A stretch of DNA of 64,000 nucleotides, from positions 1,240,001 to 1,304,000 of the forward strand of contig JADLZK010001932.1 in NCBI GenBank assembly GCA_015847255.1, written 5' to 3'. This stretch comes from Hyparrhenia diplandra. Lineage: Eukaryota; Streptophyta; Magnoliopsida; Poales; Poaceae. The notes below the pieces were generated by a model. It ran no database searches. It was not told the origin of the DNA and saw only the letters and a program-made list of their open reading frames with translations. Of this stretch, positions 47,125-58,329 are shown piece by piece (positions within the stretch are counted from its first letter, which is position 1; every line of letters begins with the position of its first letter). The translations under genes were made by a program, and so were the position numbers.

Positions 47125-50100
47125 TGTAACAACCGAATTTTCGAATTAAAAAACCAACAAAAATTTTCTTTCCTCACCCATGATTGATGGAATGTCATGT
47201 AGGTAACATTACCTAGCACAAGTAGCACCTATTAAAATTTTCTTTTGTTGGGCATTTGCATTTTAATCAACCATGCTTGAGTTAGAGTTCTTTTGATTTT
47301 GATGCTACCAAAACCAAACCCCTTATGTTTTTAAACCCTCTCAAGCCAACCATTGGAAATGGATTTCCCTAAAACCCAAGGACCTATATAGTGCGGAGTC
47401 TCCCAGGTGGTACATGTTGGCAACATGCAGTATACACGCATGCTTTAATCGCTAGCGCAGAATGAGATTGGGGATTTTAGAAAGAAAGAAATAAGTGAAT
47501 ATAGAATATGTAGTCATTCCCGCCCACCACCGCTACAGTCCTCCACAATAATCTACTAACTGCCTTCTACTGTTCTTGCCCCGCCGTCGCCATCATGGGC
47601 CGCCCAAGAATCTTGTCACCACAACACATTACACGCAGGGCAACTGCCTTTCACCTCGCCCCCGCCGCCCCGCCAGCCGGCGTCCCCCATCCACCCAACC
47701 ACCGGGTCCCGAGAGAGAGGCAGAGAGCCGCCACCACCATCCTCGACCTCCCCCCGCCACCAGCGGACCTCGGCCTCCCGGCCATGTCACACGCCTGAGG
47801 GCCAAGAAGTTCCACCCCACACCCGACAAACCTCACTGTCAGAGTAGAGTGGCGTCACGCGGCCGGCCATACCGGCCGACCGCCTGCCGGCCCCTGCCTG
47901 CGGGAGAATACCACTCGCCAAGGATCTGCTCTGCCCCAAACTCCCCGGCCGCACACGCCCTCCCGATTCCACCGCTCTTCCACGCTCATCCCCTACTACA
48001 TACATGGCCGCCCTATAAAAGGGAGCTTCCTGGATACCTATAGGGTTTTCCAGCCATCGCCGCACACCCTTGTGGCCTTGTCCTGCCGGCCCCGCCAAGA
48101 AAACCAAGAGAAGGAGGAAGGAAGAGGAAAGAAGAAGGAAGAGTCACCGCCAAGTTCGAGCACCTCCGCCATAGCCCGCCGCTGCCGAGTCGGCCGGCCG
48201 CCGAGCCGATCAGCCGCCACTGCCGTGGTGGTCACGTCGAGTGAGGAGCCGGAGGGGCGCCAAACTACAACGCCGACGCCGGAATCGCCACCGGACACGC
48301 GACCCGCCAGTTTGAGCTCCGCCATCTCGACGCCGCTCGCCGCGGCTGCACGCATCACGGTAGCCGCGTGAGTCGCCGTGGGAGCGTTTGATCCGCACTC
48401 GGGCTACACCGGGCGTAGTGCCTGGGCACGGCACCGCGTCACCGCGACCGCCGCCACCGCCACGTTCCACGTACGCACTCCGCTCTGCTCCACGGCACCG
48501 CCGCTGCCGCCGTAGCTACGCCCCATGTCACGCTTCGGGCCAAGGTTTCGCTCTAGAGTAGGCCACAGGTGTCACCTCCTCGGCGCATAGCTCAGCACCC
48601 CACGCCTGCAGGCTAGACGCACGCTGCACAGCTACGGCATTCCTTGCGTGCCGAAGCTCAACACCGCCGAACCCTCGCGCTAACCGCATCGCGGTCAGCG
48701 GACCGCCATAGTCGCGGAGCCACCTTGCCGCGAACCGCCGCTCCGCCAAAACCATCCAAAGACCTAGCCACTAGACCATCACCTCCGATGATGTCCGGGC
48801 CGTGATCGAGGGACGCCGAGCAAATCAGCCATCCTTTTTATCTTAGGAGCCTCGACGCTCTGAGTTTGCGTCCGGCTGCTAGCAGTGCTCCTCGAGCACC
48901 GCCACTGGCCGACGCTCCTCATGAACCCAAACCGCCTTCGATGTAGATAGAGGATCACGCATGTCGCCGCCAGCCACATGGCGCCAGCTTAGCCGCCACT
49001 TTCGTGACGTTTGCATGGCCGCCTTTGCGCTTCTGCCGGAGCAAAGACGCACGCCGAGCGCCGCCGCGCGCGCGCTTCCTAACGCCGCCATCGACAGTTA
49101 TGGTCGCCGCCGGCCCGGCGCTATGCCATGTTCTTGGAGTCCAATCAAAGGAAGGCTGGGCGCCTCGCTGTCATGCGACAGCAGCTCGCCGTTGCACGCT
49201 ACGCGCTTTGGCCGCGCGCGCGACGCCGCCGCTGCCGCCGTCGCCACGGTCGTGCACGCCGCCGACCACCACCGTGTAAGGACCACCCGACCCGCTACAC
49301 GGAAATTAGAGAGAAAAGGGGAAGCTCTGAGCCCCCTCGCGGCAGTCAAGAGCCGCCACGCCGCTCGCCAGCCGCCGCCGAACCCTCGGCCACGAGCCGC
49401 TTTGCCGATGCCGCCGGCCCAAACCGGCGCTTCAAGCTGAACGCTTCGACCAAAGCGGCTTCCCAGTAGCTTTCGCCTCGCTCCAGAAGGCCAAGCGTCC
49501 GCAGGACGCGCTTGGCAGTCACATCCGGGCCACGCCGTAGCGGCCGTTTCGAGCGCGAGCGAACCGAAAGAGGTGGGGAAAAGAGAGAAGCCCAGCGCCT
49601 CCAGGCCTTGTCCACCGCGGAACCTGTAGAAAGAAGAGGAGTGGACGCGGACCACCATGAACCCTACGTCGGCTCCATGTGGACCGCGACCCGCCAAGTC
49701 CAATCGCGTGAGCCAATACCAGTACACCACCAGACGACTGCTTCCCGGGCTAGAGGTTCAACATCGCCACGCGGGCCCTCGCCCGCTGAAGCCGAGATCG
49801 CAGGTCCGGCCGCGCCCAACCCGTACCCATGTCCTACCAAACTAACCCAACCCAATATCGTGCCCATCAGGCCCAATCCAGTTGACCGTACTAACGCGAC
49901 CGCTGACCGGACCCACCGCGCCGCTGATCGCGAATCATGGTCTCTAATTGCCGTACCGCCTTGCCACGGCCCTTTCCTCGGCTGGCCATGCCGATGTCAC
50001 CAAGCAACCGTGAGCCGATGCGGTCGGGTCAAGTTAAACCAAAATTTTTTCCATTTTAATATAAACTCATCTTAGGAAATTCATAGAATATTCATAACAT

Positions 50101-52068
50101 GTCGAAAAAATTATGAAACAACAAGAGTCCAAATTTTCTAAATTCAAGCTCTACGTCATATAGGTTATCTATGAGTGCTTTTGATCTTTTGATATTTTGC
50201 TTCTTGTGGATTCTATAGAGCTTTTTATCGCTAATTTCCCACAAGCATGCTGGGCCCGAGTGGAGTCACCCAGAGGAGGAGACTCGTGCGCACGACTACA
50301 CCCGCTGGGCGATTCGAGACTAGTACCACTACTTCCTACATCGCAGGTGTCAAGTGGCAGCACTTTGTTTTAGAGAATCCTATTTAGACATTGCAAATAG
50401 ATATGCTAGCTTTTACTTTATTCCTTGCTAGTATATGTGATGCATGCTTTGCCTCAGCCCGAATGCCATGCTTAAAACCTATCCACCACAATTACCCGAC
50501 TTTGGCTCGCGCTTATATAATACTCTGGCTGTTTGCACTTTTGCCACTATGTGGCTTTACCTTCTTCACTACGTGTATATATATGTGTGAGAGCGGAGTA
50601 TATGGCCTGACGGTTGAGTTGTGCCATCCGGGGATGTGATTCCGTGTGTGTCTTGGGTGTGTGGTGGGGTGAGGGTTGAGTCGACTAGGCAGGATCTACG
50701 ACGCAGTCATTGAGGACGGAGTCTTGCCTGAGGGTGCGCCTTTGGGCATCCCTCGCGATGCAATTCGCGGGCGGGTACATAGTGACTTTCCCCTTGATAA
50801 GGGTGGAGAGCCTTTGTGGAGCGAGGCCCTGGGTGATGGTGCCTATCGGAAACCTGAGAAGATGAGAAGATGTCTTGTCTTTTGGTCAACCCTAAGGACT
50901 TACGGATCGTTGGGACGAATCATATGGGAACTGGTCGCATACTCCGCCCCAAAATGGGTAGGGGACGGAGTGGTCAAACTAGCTAGGATAGTGCCATTAT
51001 TCTTGCCCCTTTAGTTTGTGAGGGCGGTGGGTCAATGGAGGCGGTATGAGCGCGTCCGTTCTAGTAAGGCGGCACCACTTGTGGGCCCGGTGTTGTCTTT
51101 CTCGGTCTCGTCTTGCGGTGGTACTCAAAAGGCCTCCCGTGCAGTGGCGGGATGGCATAGTACTAGTTGGAAGGCGGCCGGAATCTTCTAGGTGCTTCTA
51201 GGCATCGATGATGGTGTCGAGAGATCTTTGTGTGCCCTCTAGCGAGTTTAAATCAATACGTATTGTCTGCCTTCGGGCATGGATCGACTTTTGGGCTGGG
51301 CGCCTGGGGTGTGCGGCCGAGGCCTTGACTGGGCGACCTAGGGGCGTCTTGTGAAGCTTACACTAGTTGGAGTTTACCCCATGGGTTCTTGCTTTCGTAG
51401 TAGTGAGAGGGTGTTTTCTCTTCTTACCTGGATGTAGTTGAGTGTGGGGATTCTGGTGAGAGCTTTGGAGGGCGAGGCCCAGGGTTAGGTAGGGCGAGGA
51501 AAGAAGATGAAGGGCTGTCTTGTCGCCTGCAGTCGATTGTGAGTTGTGAGATGTGTGTGATGTGCTTGGGATGGACTTTGGGGAGATGTTGGGTATGAGT
51601 TTAAAATGTGAATATTATTATTAATAATTTACTATTTATTTTGCCGCGATGCGCTAAGGATGCAAACCACGGTAAATATTAGGATCGCCGGATCCCTTAT
51701 TTTCTATTTCCACCAAAGCTCATTCGGTCTTGGACCATGGCCGCACACACATGGGCGGTGTGCGGTTTCTCGTCTCGCTTGATGGTGGAAGATTAGATGG
51801 TCGTGCCTCGCTCAAGCTGGAGATGATGATGATGATGCTTCAGCGCCTAGCTTCAGTCTTCGGCCGCGTGCGGATCTTTGTGTGACTACGGTTGTTTCCG
51901 CCAAGTGGCGATGTATCTTTATAAAACCTTCTATTTGTATTCTTTTTATTCAAGTTTGACTCAGAATCGCATCGCCAATTCGGATAATGTGATGGAATGA
52001 TCCTCGGGGACCATCGTGTTATACTTCATTCCGTGGATTTCCTTCGCGTGGAAATCGGGGATGTTACA
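47125..52068 (+). repeat. 3' LTR, about 4.94 kb
   Basis: Partner of the 5' LTR. It begins TGTAACAACCGAATTTTCG and ends GGGGATGTTACA. The GC-rich centre runs about 47.55-50.0 kb. Open frames here are shadows of GC bias; none matches a recognised protein. Confidence 0.88.
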
Positions 52069-52429
52069 TGGGGTTGCAAACATAAGCTTTATAGATAAAA
52101 GCTAGTGGAAGATCATCTTGGTGGAGAAATTGAAGGGTCTTCTTTCATTCTCGCGCAGCCACTAACAGGAAGTGTAGCCTCCACTAAAATGGCCATAACT
52201 CTTTGCTCGAAGTCCAAAAAATGCTCCATTTATTTGCGTTAATACTAGACTTCAATATCTTTCTGATGATGTAGCATATGAGAGCTTAGCAAAACATACT
52301 AATGTCGACAAGCCCACGACATCATAGTAATAATCCTGCATGCTTCTTGCCTTATTTTTTGAAAGTGTGCATATTGCACGTGCTGCATTAAGGGAAAATA
52401 ATGTTTTGCATTACAACCACTAGTTCATT
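52069..52429. other. Flank of the large gypsy element
   Basis: AT-rich, no frames. It may be the continuation of the Helitron-type sequence left of 37228. Confidence 0.4.
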
Positions 52430-53330
52430 GGCGAGATGTCATGAAACAGGTGGCAACACACTAACGCGAATCGCCCGACTTCAACGGCTGGCTGCTGAGA
52501 AGTTGTACTAAAGGGATAACAAATGTCGCTGCGTATTGCGTGACGTGTATGCGCTGCCGTATGGCATCGGCCGGCGGCCCGAGCACCTTGTAGCCCGCCG
52601 GCGCACCATTCCTCGGACTGTTGTTGTATCCTTGCCGCGGGTTGACCGGCGTGACCGAGATGTTGTCGAATGTCGCTGTTCCATTCCTTCCACACCTCGG
52701 TGACAAGCAAGGCGAGTGTCGAACCAGGGCGGAAGCGGTTTGTGGCACCCCGCTGAAGATCGAAGCCACCAATCCACGAGCCGGTCCCCAACCTCGGGCA
52801 AAGGTCTTGGAGTCCCGCCTTCAGTAGCCTGAACCACACCTCCCTTGTGACTCACAGCGGGGAGGATAGGAGGTGATCATAGGTCTCATCCTCGACGGCA
52901 CAACACACACGGTTCGCCGTAGCTCGTAGCCTTATGTCATCTTCTCCGGTCAGCGGTCGAGCGCCATGGAGTGCCGGCCCGGAAGAAAACTTGACCTTTG
53001 GCGGCGCCTTTCTCTCCAGCTCTTTGGCACCCGATGGCTGGGAAGTTCCGTTTAAGAAAGCACGGTGGCGATGAGCTAGAGTACTCGCCGCTCGCGTCCA
53101 CTTCGAGACGAACGATTGGCGCCCCGGCTGAAGCTCCACGCTGAGCAGCTTAACGGCCACCTCCACAAGACTAAGAGGACTGCCACCGTGTTGGCGCCGG
53201 TAATGTCGGACAGCCACCTGTCTCCATCCGGGCGTCCACGACGCGCCGCCCTCTGCGGCATCCCACAGCTGTTTGGCGCGGTGAGGTTGATGGGGCCTTA
53301 TGATTGATATCCTTGTCCACATCACTTCTA
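52430..53330 (-). pseudogene. LINE ORF2 C-terminal fragment (RT zinc-binding region)
   Basis: On the minus strand, two adjacent open stretches (53325-52852 and 52839-52420) join across a frame change. The first ends KVKFSSGPALHG...CAVEDETYDHLL, the reverse-transcriptase zinc-binding (zf-RVT) motif found after RT in plant L1-type LINEs. The second continues VWFRLLKAGL... EVWKEWN...RIQQQSEEWCAGGL, the usual end of that protein. RT and endonuclease domains are absent, so this is a 5'-truncated, mutated copy. No clear poly(A) tail or target duplication was found. Confidence 0.7.
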
Positions 53331-53370
53331 TTGCTCAAAAAAAAAAACAGGAATACGTTTAAGCCTTGCA

Positions 53371-53878
53371 CTTGATAGCTGTTGCTCCTAGTAGCTTACT
53401 TGAATAAACAAATCCAAGTACTGCAGCTAGAAGGAGACGTCACAAGAATTTGCAAATTCAAAAGCATGAACAAGCTAATAAGAACTTTCTCCACCTCACG
53501 AGAGAGAGCACCGAGAGCAAGGACAGCCAAGATGTTGCTGCTCTGAAGAATGAAGTTCTCCGGTTGCTGCAGGTTCAGAAACGTGCTCCTCACGCACAGC
53601 ACAAACTGATAGACGCAAGTCTGGAAACACTGCAAGATAATAACGAACACCAGTGGTCAGGCAGGGGATTGCACAGCTGCGATCCACTCTTGACGGACCA
53701 TCGATTCCTAGACAAATACACTCGAACTGCAGACAGACTACAAGGAACAGAGCCTGACGGACTCAACTGACGAGCAAGAAATCGGTGGGTCTGCACACTG
53801 ACGAGAGAGAATCAACAAAAAGAAAGACTGCACCCAGGGGTTTGTTCAAGCGCTGCAAGCACGAACAACCAAGAACAA
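53371..53878 (+). other. Open frame with coiled-coil-like sequence, unknown
   Basis: The plus-strand frame 53450-53770 has a Lys/Glu/Gln/Leu-rich, heptad-like start (QIQKHEQANKNFLHL, ALKNEVLRLLQVQK). Just upstream, another phase continues the same character (QIQVLQLEGDV), implying a one-base gap near 53440. No family was recognised. It may be an exon of a coiled-coil protein or a fragment carried by a retroelement. Confidence 0.3.
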
Positions 53879-54056
53879 TGTCACGCCCGTGGCCGCCGGC
53901 GAGGTCGCCGTCGACGGGAATCGCACACAAGGGAATGGCTCGACTCCAGAGTTCTGATTTCAGAAGCAAAGTGTTCGATGCTCGACTCGTACACGACTCT
54001 GTGTTTTAAACGACGATACAGACGCGGACCTTCATGGGCCCACATGACAGTGACAT
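53879..54056 (-). repeat. Probable 3' LTR (about 178 bp) of the second gypsy fragment
   Basis: On the minus strand it begins TGTCACTGTCATGTGGGCCC right after the end of the pol tail and finishes GGGCGTGACA, giving TG...CA ends. No second copy is present because the other half of the element is lost, so the limits are provisional. Confidence 0.45.
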
Positions 54057-54550
54057 TAACTTAAAAAGCGTAAATGATAAAATCGCCAACGGTCTTGAGA
54101 AACGTCTTCTTCTTGTCTCTCCTTCTTCAACCTTCCGTCCGCGCCATCAGCGGCGACAAGTCCCCCCGCTCCGGGAGCAACTTGCCCCGAGCTTTAGCGT
54201 CTGGGAAACGCCGATGAAGCACATGGTAGTCCTCCCAGGTCTTCGCCCGATGGTGGAAACTGCGTCCATGTCACTTATACTTGAGGAATCGCCGCATTGC
54301 CTTTCCATGTCATTTGTATTTGAGGAATCGTCGCATTGCCCTTCGTGACAAGGCGGCGACCCGCGAATGCCGCCGCAGGCACTGTATTCATTGCATCTAG
54401 ATCAGTTAGCTTGGGTAACACATGGAAGACAGGCGAGAAATCCTCCACAAATGGTTTTAACTGGGATATATGAAAGACTGGATGAATTAGTGCATCCTGC
54501 GGCAGCTCAGTCGATATGCCACTTTGCCCGCGGCTCCAACACCTTGTAAG
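54057..54550 (-). pseudogene. Gypsy chromodomain-end fragment
   Basis: On the minus strand: ALIHPVFHISQLKPFVEDFS then PVFHVLPKLTDLDAMNTVPA, the post-integrase segment, followed by LVTKGNATIPQIQMTWKGNA, the start of a chromodomain-like block, and in another phase TWEDY(H)-like and FPDAKAWGQ-like pieces. Frame breaks are present. Chromodomains in such elements steer integration to particular chromatin. Confidence 0.75.
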
Positions 54551-55711
54551 CCCTAGTTTTGAACCGGACGGACGGGCGGTTCGGACCGCTAAAAAGACGA
54601 AGGAGCCTCGCGACCGGTCCGGTTCGCCTAAAAGATCGTCCATGCATTCGGACCGAAAAACCGCTTGAACCGGCCGGTTTTAACGAAACCGGTGAACCGC
54701 GGTTCCATTGAACGGGCGGTTTTAAAATAGCCAAAAATGCCCTCTATCGGGTTCAGGAGAATAAGATCCATTCAGGGGTATTATTGGAATATTGTGTGGG
54801 AGGAGAAAAATCGTTTTCCGTGCCTTTCCCGTTCCTAGTGGCGGCGGGTCTCTTCTTCTGCAGCGTCGGCGGCGCGCCCGGCCCATCGTCGAGGGCTGAC
54901 GGGCCACGGCGCAGGCGGGCCACGGCGGGCGGGCGACGGGCTAAGCCTTGCTGCACTGCGAGGAGCGGGCGCAGGGCGCGCCAGGGCGGCGCCGAGGGGG
55001 CATCGGGCGGGAGCCGGGCGGCGCGGCGGAGCGACGCCGGCCGTGGGGCGGCGGCTCTGCTCCTCCAGTCCCCTGCTCCTCTGCGGGGCGGGTGCGTGGG
55101 CGTTGACCGTGGGGGGTTAGTCCAGCAGGCAGCAACCAGGACGGTTGACGCCTCCATCCACTCCTCCACTGCTGCACGCCGGCAACATGGCAGCCGACCG
55201 ACTGCTGCTCCTGCTCGTGAGTGGTGAATCTGTCCTCTTTTATTTCTTTGATGGAACATGGTACAATTTGTCAAATTCAGTGGTGATAGACCTTGGCTTC
55301 AAGTAGTATGGAGATTTACAGTATCTAGATACAAAGTGAATGATTTGGCTTCAATTAGTGTGAACTGTGAAGATGAACCTTGTGTTGCATTTTGAATTTT
55401 AAGACAATGTCATCCTATATGGATATATTTTCATGTGTGAGTCTGTGTACTATGAGTGTGAGCGGGCAGTACAATTAAATTGTGTTGTTGTATTTGTCAA
55501 TTATGTAAATATATATATATTTGCTTGAATGTTAATTATTAATTAAATCATATATATATACACACCGGTTCAAAGTATTTGTGACCGGTTCGATAAAACG
55601 GTCCATTCTTATCGAACCGGCTGTTTAAACGGTTCTAAGCGGTCGGACCAATGAACCATTGAACCGGCAGCCTCGCCGGTTCGATCACCCGGTCCGGTTT
55701 GAAAAACTAGG
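54551..55711. mobile_element. hAT-like element with 8-bp target duplication
   Basis: The ends are CCTAGTTTTGAACCGGACGG on the left and, read on the minus strand, CCTAGTTTTTCAAACCGGAC on the right. The 8-bp duplication CTTGTAAG flanks it (54543-54550 and 55712-55719); one extra C sits at the left junction. Sub-terminal regions are full of AACCGG/CCGGTT repeats. There is no transposase. The left-centre (54830-55100) is strongly GC-rich, the rest AT-rich, so a captured fragment is possible. Excision in silico rejoins the gypsy integrase and chromodomain segments. Confidence 0.85.
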
Positions 55712-56168
55712 CTTGTAAGGGCAGTAGTACTTGAATGACAGTTTCTGGTAAGGCCTATTAGCCACCGATGTTTGAGCGTACGGTTGTAATTTCAACGGCA
55801 CCTTATCGCCCACCTGAAACTGACAATCGATCTTTTGCGATCAGCATAATGTTTCATGTGATTTTGTGCCCGAGCCAAGCTTTCTCTCAGAGCCTCTAGA
55901 TGCAGAGCTCTATCTGTGATTGTTTTTAGACACCGTTGGTGGTGTTGCTGTGGACAACTCAGGCACTCCACCCACATTGGGTTCATATCCATACAAAGCT
56001 TTGAACGGTGAACAATCCAAAGAAGAATGAAGAGAGGAATTGTACCATAGCTCTGCCAGAGACAACCACTTCTTCCAGTTGGCAGGTGCAGTATGAACAG
56101 CATACCTGAGGTACATTTCCGTGCATTGATTCAATCTCTCTGTCTATCCATCAGACTCCTGTAGCGAA
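55712..56168 (-). pseudogene. Gypsy integrase C-terminal fragment
   Basis: On the minus strand: a damaged ESDG-x-TERLNQC block (about 56160-56120; normally HPQSDGQTERVNQ), then CTEMYLRYAVHTAPANWKKW, LSLAELWYNSSLHSSLDCSP, FKALYGYEP and, after a break, LRESLARAQNHMKHYADRKR. These are standard features of the chromovirus integrase core end and the linker to the chromodomain. Confidence 0.82.
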
Positions 56169-57060
56169 GCATGCCGTCGCTGCCCTAGTCGCACCGCCGT
56201 TGGGGGACCGTGGAGCGGGATGGGTTGGCCTCGCCGCCGTGGAGCTATTGAGGCGGAATAGAAGGGGATCTACGATGTCGCATCTTGCGAGAGAAGGGAT
56301 GTTCGTGAAGGAGATGACGGCAAGGACAAATAAAAGTGTTCGGGCGCCAAGTGCCGCACCGCCGTCTCTTAGTCCGGACGGCAAGGCCCGCACCATCGTC
56401 TCGAGTCGATGAACTCCATGGGAAAGACGATGAAGAACGGCGTGAGTAGCACACGCTGAGGCGAGCCGAGAATGGACTCGATGTAAAGTTGGCCATTTGG
56501 CGCGGGCACGATGGGCGGCCCAAGCACGCGACACGTGAAAGCACGGCCCGAGGCACGACACGGCCCGACCTCCATAGTACTGTGCACTGGCACGGCCGAC
56601 CTTAGTGCGTGCCCGGGCCGCGAGTTCGGCGGCCCAGAAAAGGGCCCAGGCACGGCACGGTTTTTGAGTTGGCGCGATGTGGCCCGGTATTTTCGGACGT
56701 TGGATGGTTTGCTGAATTAGAGCGATGGATGCTCCCATCCTCATATAAAATAGAAACCCTAAATCCTCTCTCAATCCGGGCATGGCGGCGGTGGTTGTGC
56801 CACATACGGAGCCTCCCACAGCGGTGGCGAGCGGCGTCAAGCAGGCACGGTGGCGCGGTGGGCGGCGTGCCCATCGACGCGACGCAAGCGGCGGCCGAGA
56901 CCCCCATAGGTCGTGCGGGCCGAGGGTTGGGGGCGGTGGCACTATCTCCGGGCACGTCGCGATAGTGCCGCGGGGCCTAGTAGGGCCGGGCCGAATAGGG
57001 CCGGGCTTGATAGTGCTCGGGCGATGCCGGGCGGGCGGCCCGCTTGGCCATCTATAACTC
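56169..57060. repeat. GC-rich dispersed repeat (CACGGCCCG family)
   Basis: Repeated GCACGGCCCG, GGCCCGG and GGGCCGGGC motifs surround a central stretch with an ATAAAATAGAAACCCT leader-like phrase and a GC-rich frame. The right edge GGCCATCTATAA resembles ends that I associate with grass hAT-like elements. A similar repeat lies at 58419-59281. No clear target duplication. Confidence 0.45.
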
Positions 57061-57439
57061 GATGTGCGGCGCATGCATATGGTCTATTTTTAGCGGAGCG
57101 GTTATCTCAGCTTGTTTTGCATGTAGCAATTTCATTTTTTTCTATATTATGACATTTATAATCCGTGAAATAAACCATTTGGTTTCTTATTTGTCATTTT
57201 TAATATTTTCTACGATGGCATATATAGCCCAGGTAGAGATCAATTATATCATGATGCTGAATTCTCATTTCCTACACATATATTCCATAAGCTTATATTT
57301 TGGGTATTGTTGAGCAACTATGTAGTATTCCATACTTAGCAAATGCTTTGAAGCAATATATAACACATTTGTAAGTATCAAGGCTTAATCTCTTCAAATT
57401 CTAATTAAATTTGTTCCAAAATTCTCTTGAATACCCAGA
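57061..57439. other. AT-rich DNA, no gene
   Basis: Possibly the 3' body of a Helitron-like element ending at 57465. Only a short chance frame. Confidence 0.4.
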
Positions 57440-57466
57440 AAGTAACGCACGGAGAATTCTCCTAGT
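57440..57466 (+). mobile_element. Helitron-like 3' end (first)
   Basis: AACGCACGGAGAATTCTC followed by CTAG and T (57462-57466). It has the expected spacing between a weak GC hairpin and terminal CTAG. The stem is degenerate. Confidence 0.4.
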
Positions 57467-57688
57467 TTCTTATATAGAAGATGTAATTAATCTAAAAATA
57501 TAAGATGTAATTCTAAAAAATATAAGATGTAATTAGGATTTTTATCAAAAAAAAAAAAAAAACTACAAATAATATTTACAAACATACTTTGACCATCACA
57601 CTAATTATCTTGCAACGTATTATCAATTGTTATAAGAAAAACTATGTCCTGCTAAAGATTTGTGAAATACAAATTTATTGATATAACT
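57467..57688. repeat. AT-rich stretch with ATATAAGATGTAATT repeats
   Basis: Three near-tandem copies of TATAAGATGTAATT lie between 57470 and 57540, then an A run (57548-57562). No gene. Confidence 0.6.
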
Positions 57689-57718
57689 CCGCTCACAGTG
57701 CGTGCATATTTGACTAGT
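57689..57718 (+). mobile_element. Helitron-like 3' end (second)
   Basis: CCGCTCACAGTGCGTGCATA then TTTGACTAG and T (CTAG at 57714-57717). This form, with a short GC stem and ATTTGACTAGT, is a common plant Helitron terminus. The 5' end was not located. Confidence 0.5.
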
Positions 57719-58327
57719 TGGTATCTAGGATTTATGAATGGTTTTTTTTTTCCCAAGTCCGTGTAGGACTTGTATAAATATATATAATAATAAGAGGGAG
57801 CTCATATTTTGACTAGGTACGAAACTTGAAAAAACAAAGTTTCACCCTCAAGCAAGGGCTCGATAACAATTGACTGGTTGGAGGATTGATTTTACATTTG
57901 GGCCTATATGGATCCACTAGCAGCTTCTATCTCTTCAATCAATAAAATAAAAGATATCGAATGTTAATTTTTTTATAATTATAAGATGTTTTAGATTGCT
58001 CAACCCTATCCATGCATGTGTGTCTTTGAAACCCAATATACGTGTGCCTTTTAAATACCATATTGGCAAAAAAATGACTTATGTAATTGGTAGCTAAAAT
58101 CAATGGCATGCACGCATGCCATGTTTTTAACTATATATATTACAAACTCATTAAGGAAGAAAAGTTAGTATTTTTTCCAAACCCATTATTTAGTCTTAAA
58201 ATTGCTTAGATACTTTGTATTTCAGGATGGATGAATTAGTTATCTAAACTCACACCTTTTCTATGAACCGGTGGGTAAAAAATGCACTTTCTGCATTGAT
58301 CTTAGATGCTTGAGCTTGCTTATGAGA
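57719..58327. other. AT-rich DNA, no gene
   Basis: No frames or element ends were recognised before the MITE that starts at 58330. Confidence 0.5.
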
Positions 58328-58329
58328 TA

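Larger units (their letters stand above)
37228..52068 (+). mobile_element. Large Ty3/gypsy retrotransposon (14.8 kb), decayed
   Basis: Direct LTRs 37228-42013 and 47125-52068 begin TGTAACAACC and end GGGATGTTAC(A). The interior has, in plus-strand order, protease, reverse transcriptase, RNase H, integrase and a carboxy-terminal region, an order specific to Ty3/gypsy; the reading frames are broken many times. A likely initiator-Met primer site follows the 5' LTR and a purine tract precedes the 3' LTR. Known: very long LTRs with a tail after integrase fit the Tekay/Del type of chromovirus, but this lineage call is inference. The 5-bp flanks (AGTGG and TGGGG) do not match cleanly. Confidence 0.88.
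53879..56168 (-). mobile_element. Second Ty3/gypsy (chromovirus) fragment, split by a hAT element
   Basis: A minus-strand element whose integrase end lies at 56168-55712 and whose chromodomain end and likely 3' LTR lie at 54550-53879. The intervening 54551-55711 is a later hAT-like insertion. Everything upstream of the integrase core is missing: the sequence changes abruptly near 56168. The short LTR and small size would suit the Reina lineage, which is inference. Confidence 0.75.

Noticed and set aside
37223..52073. Target-site duplication of the large gypsy element
   Set aside because: Flanks AGTGG and TGGGG match at only three of five positions, so I do not claim a duplication.
56151..57074. 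307-codon minus-strand frame
   Set aside because: It crosses the junction between the GC-rich repeat and the gypsy fragment, so it is not a single gene.
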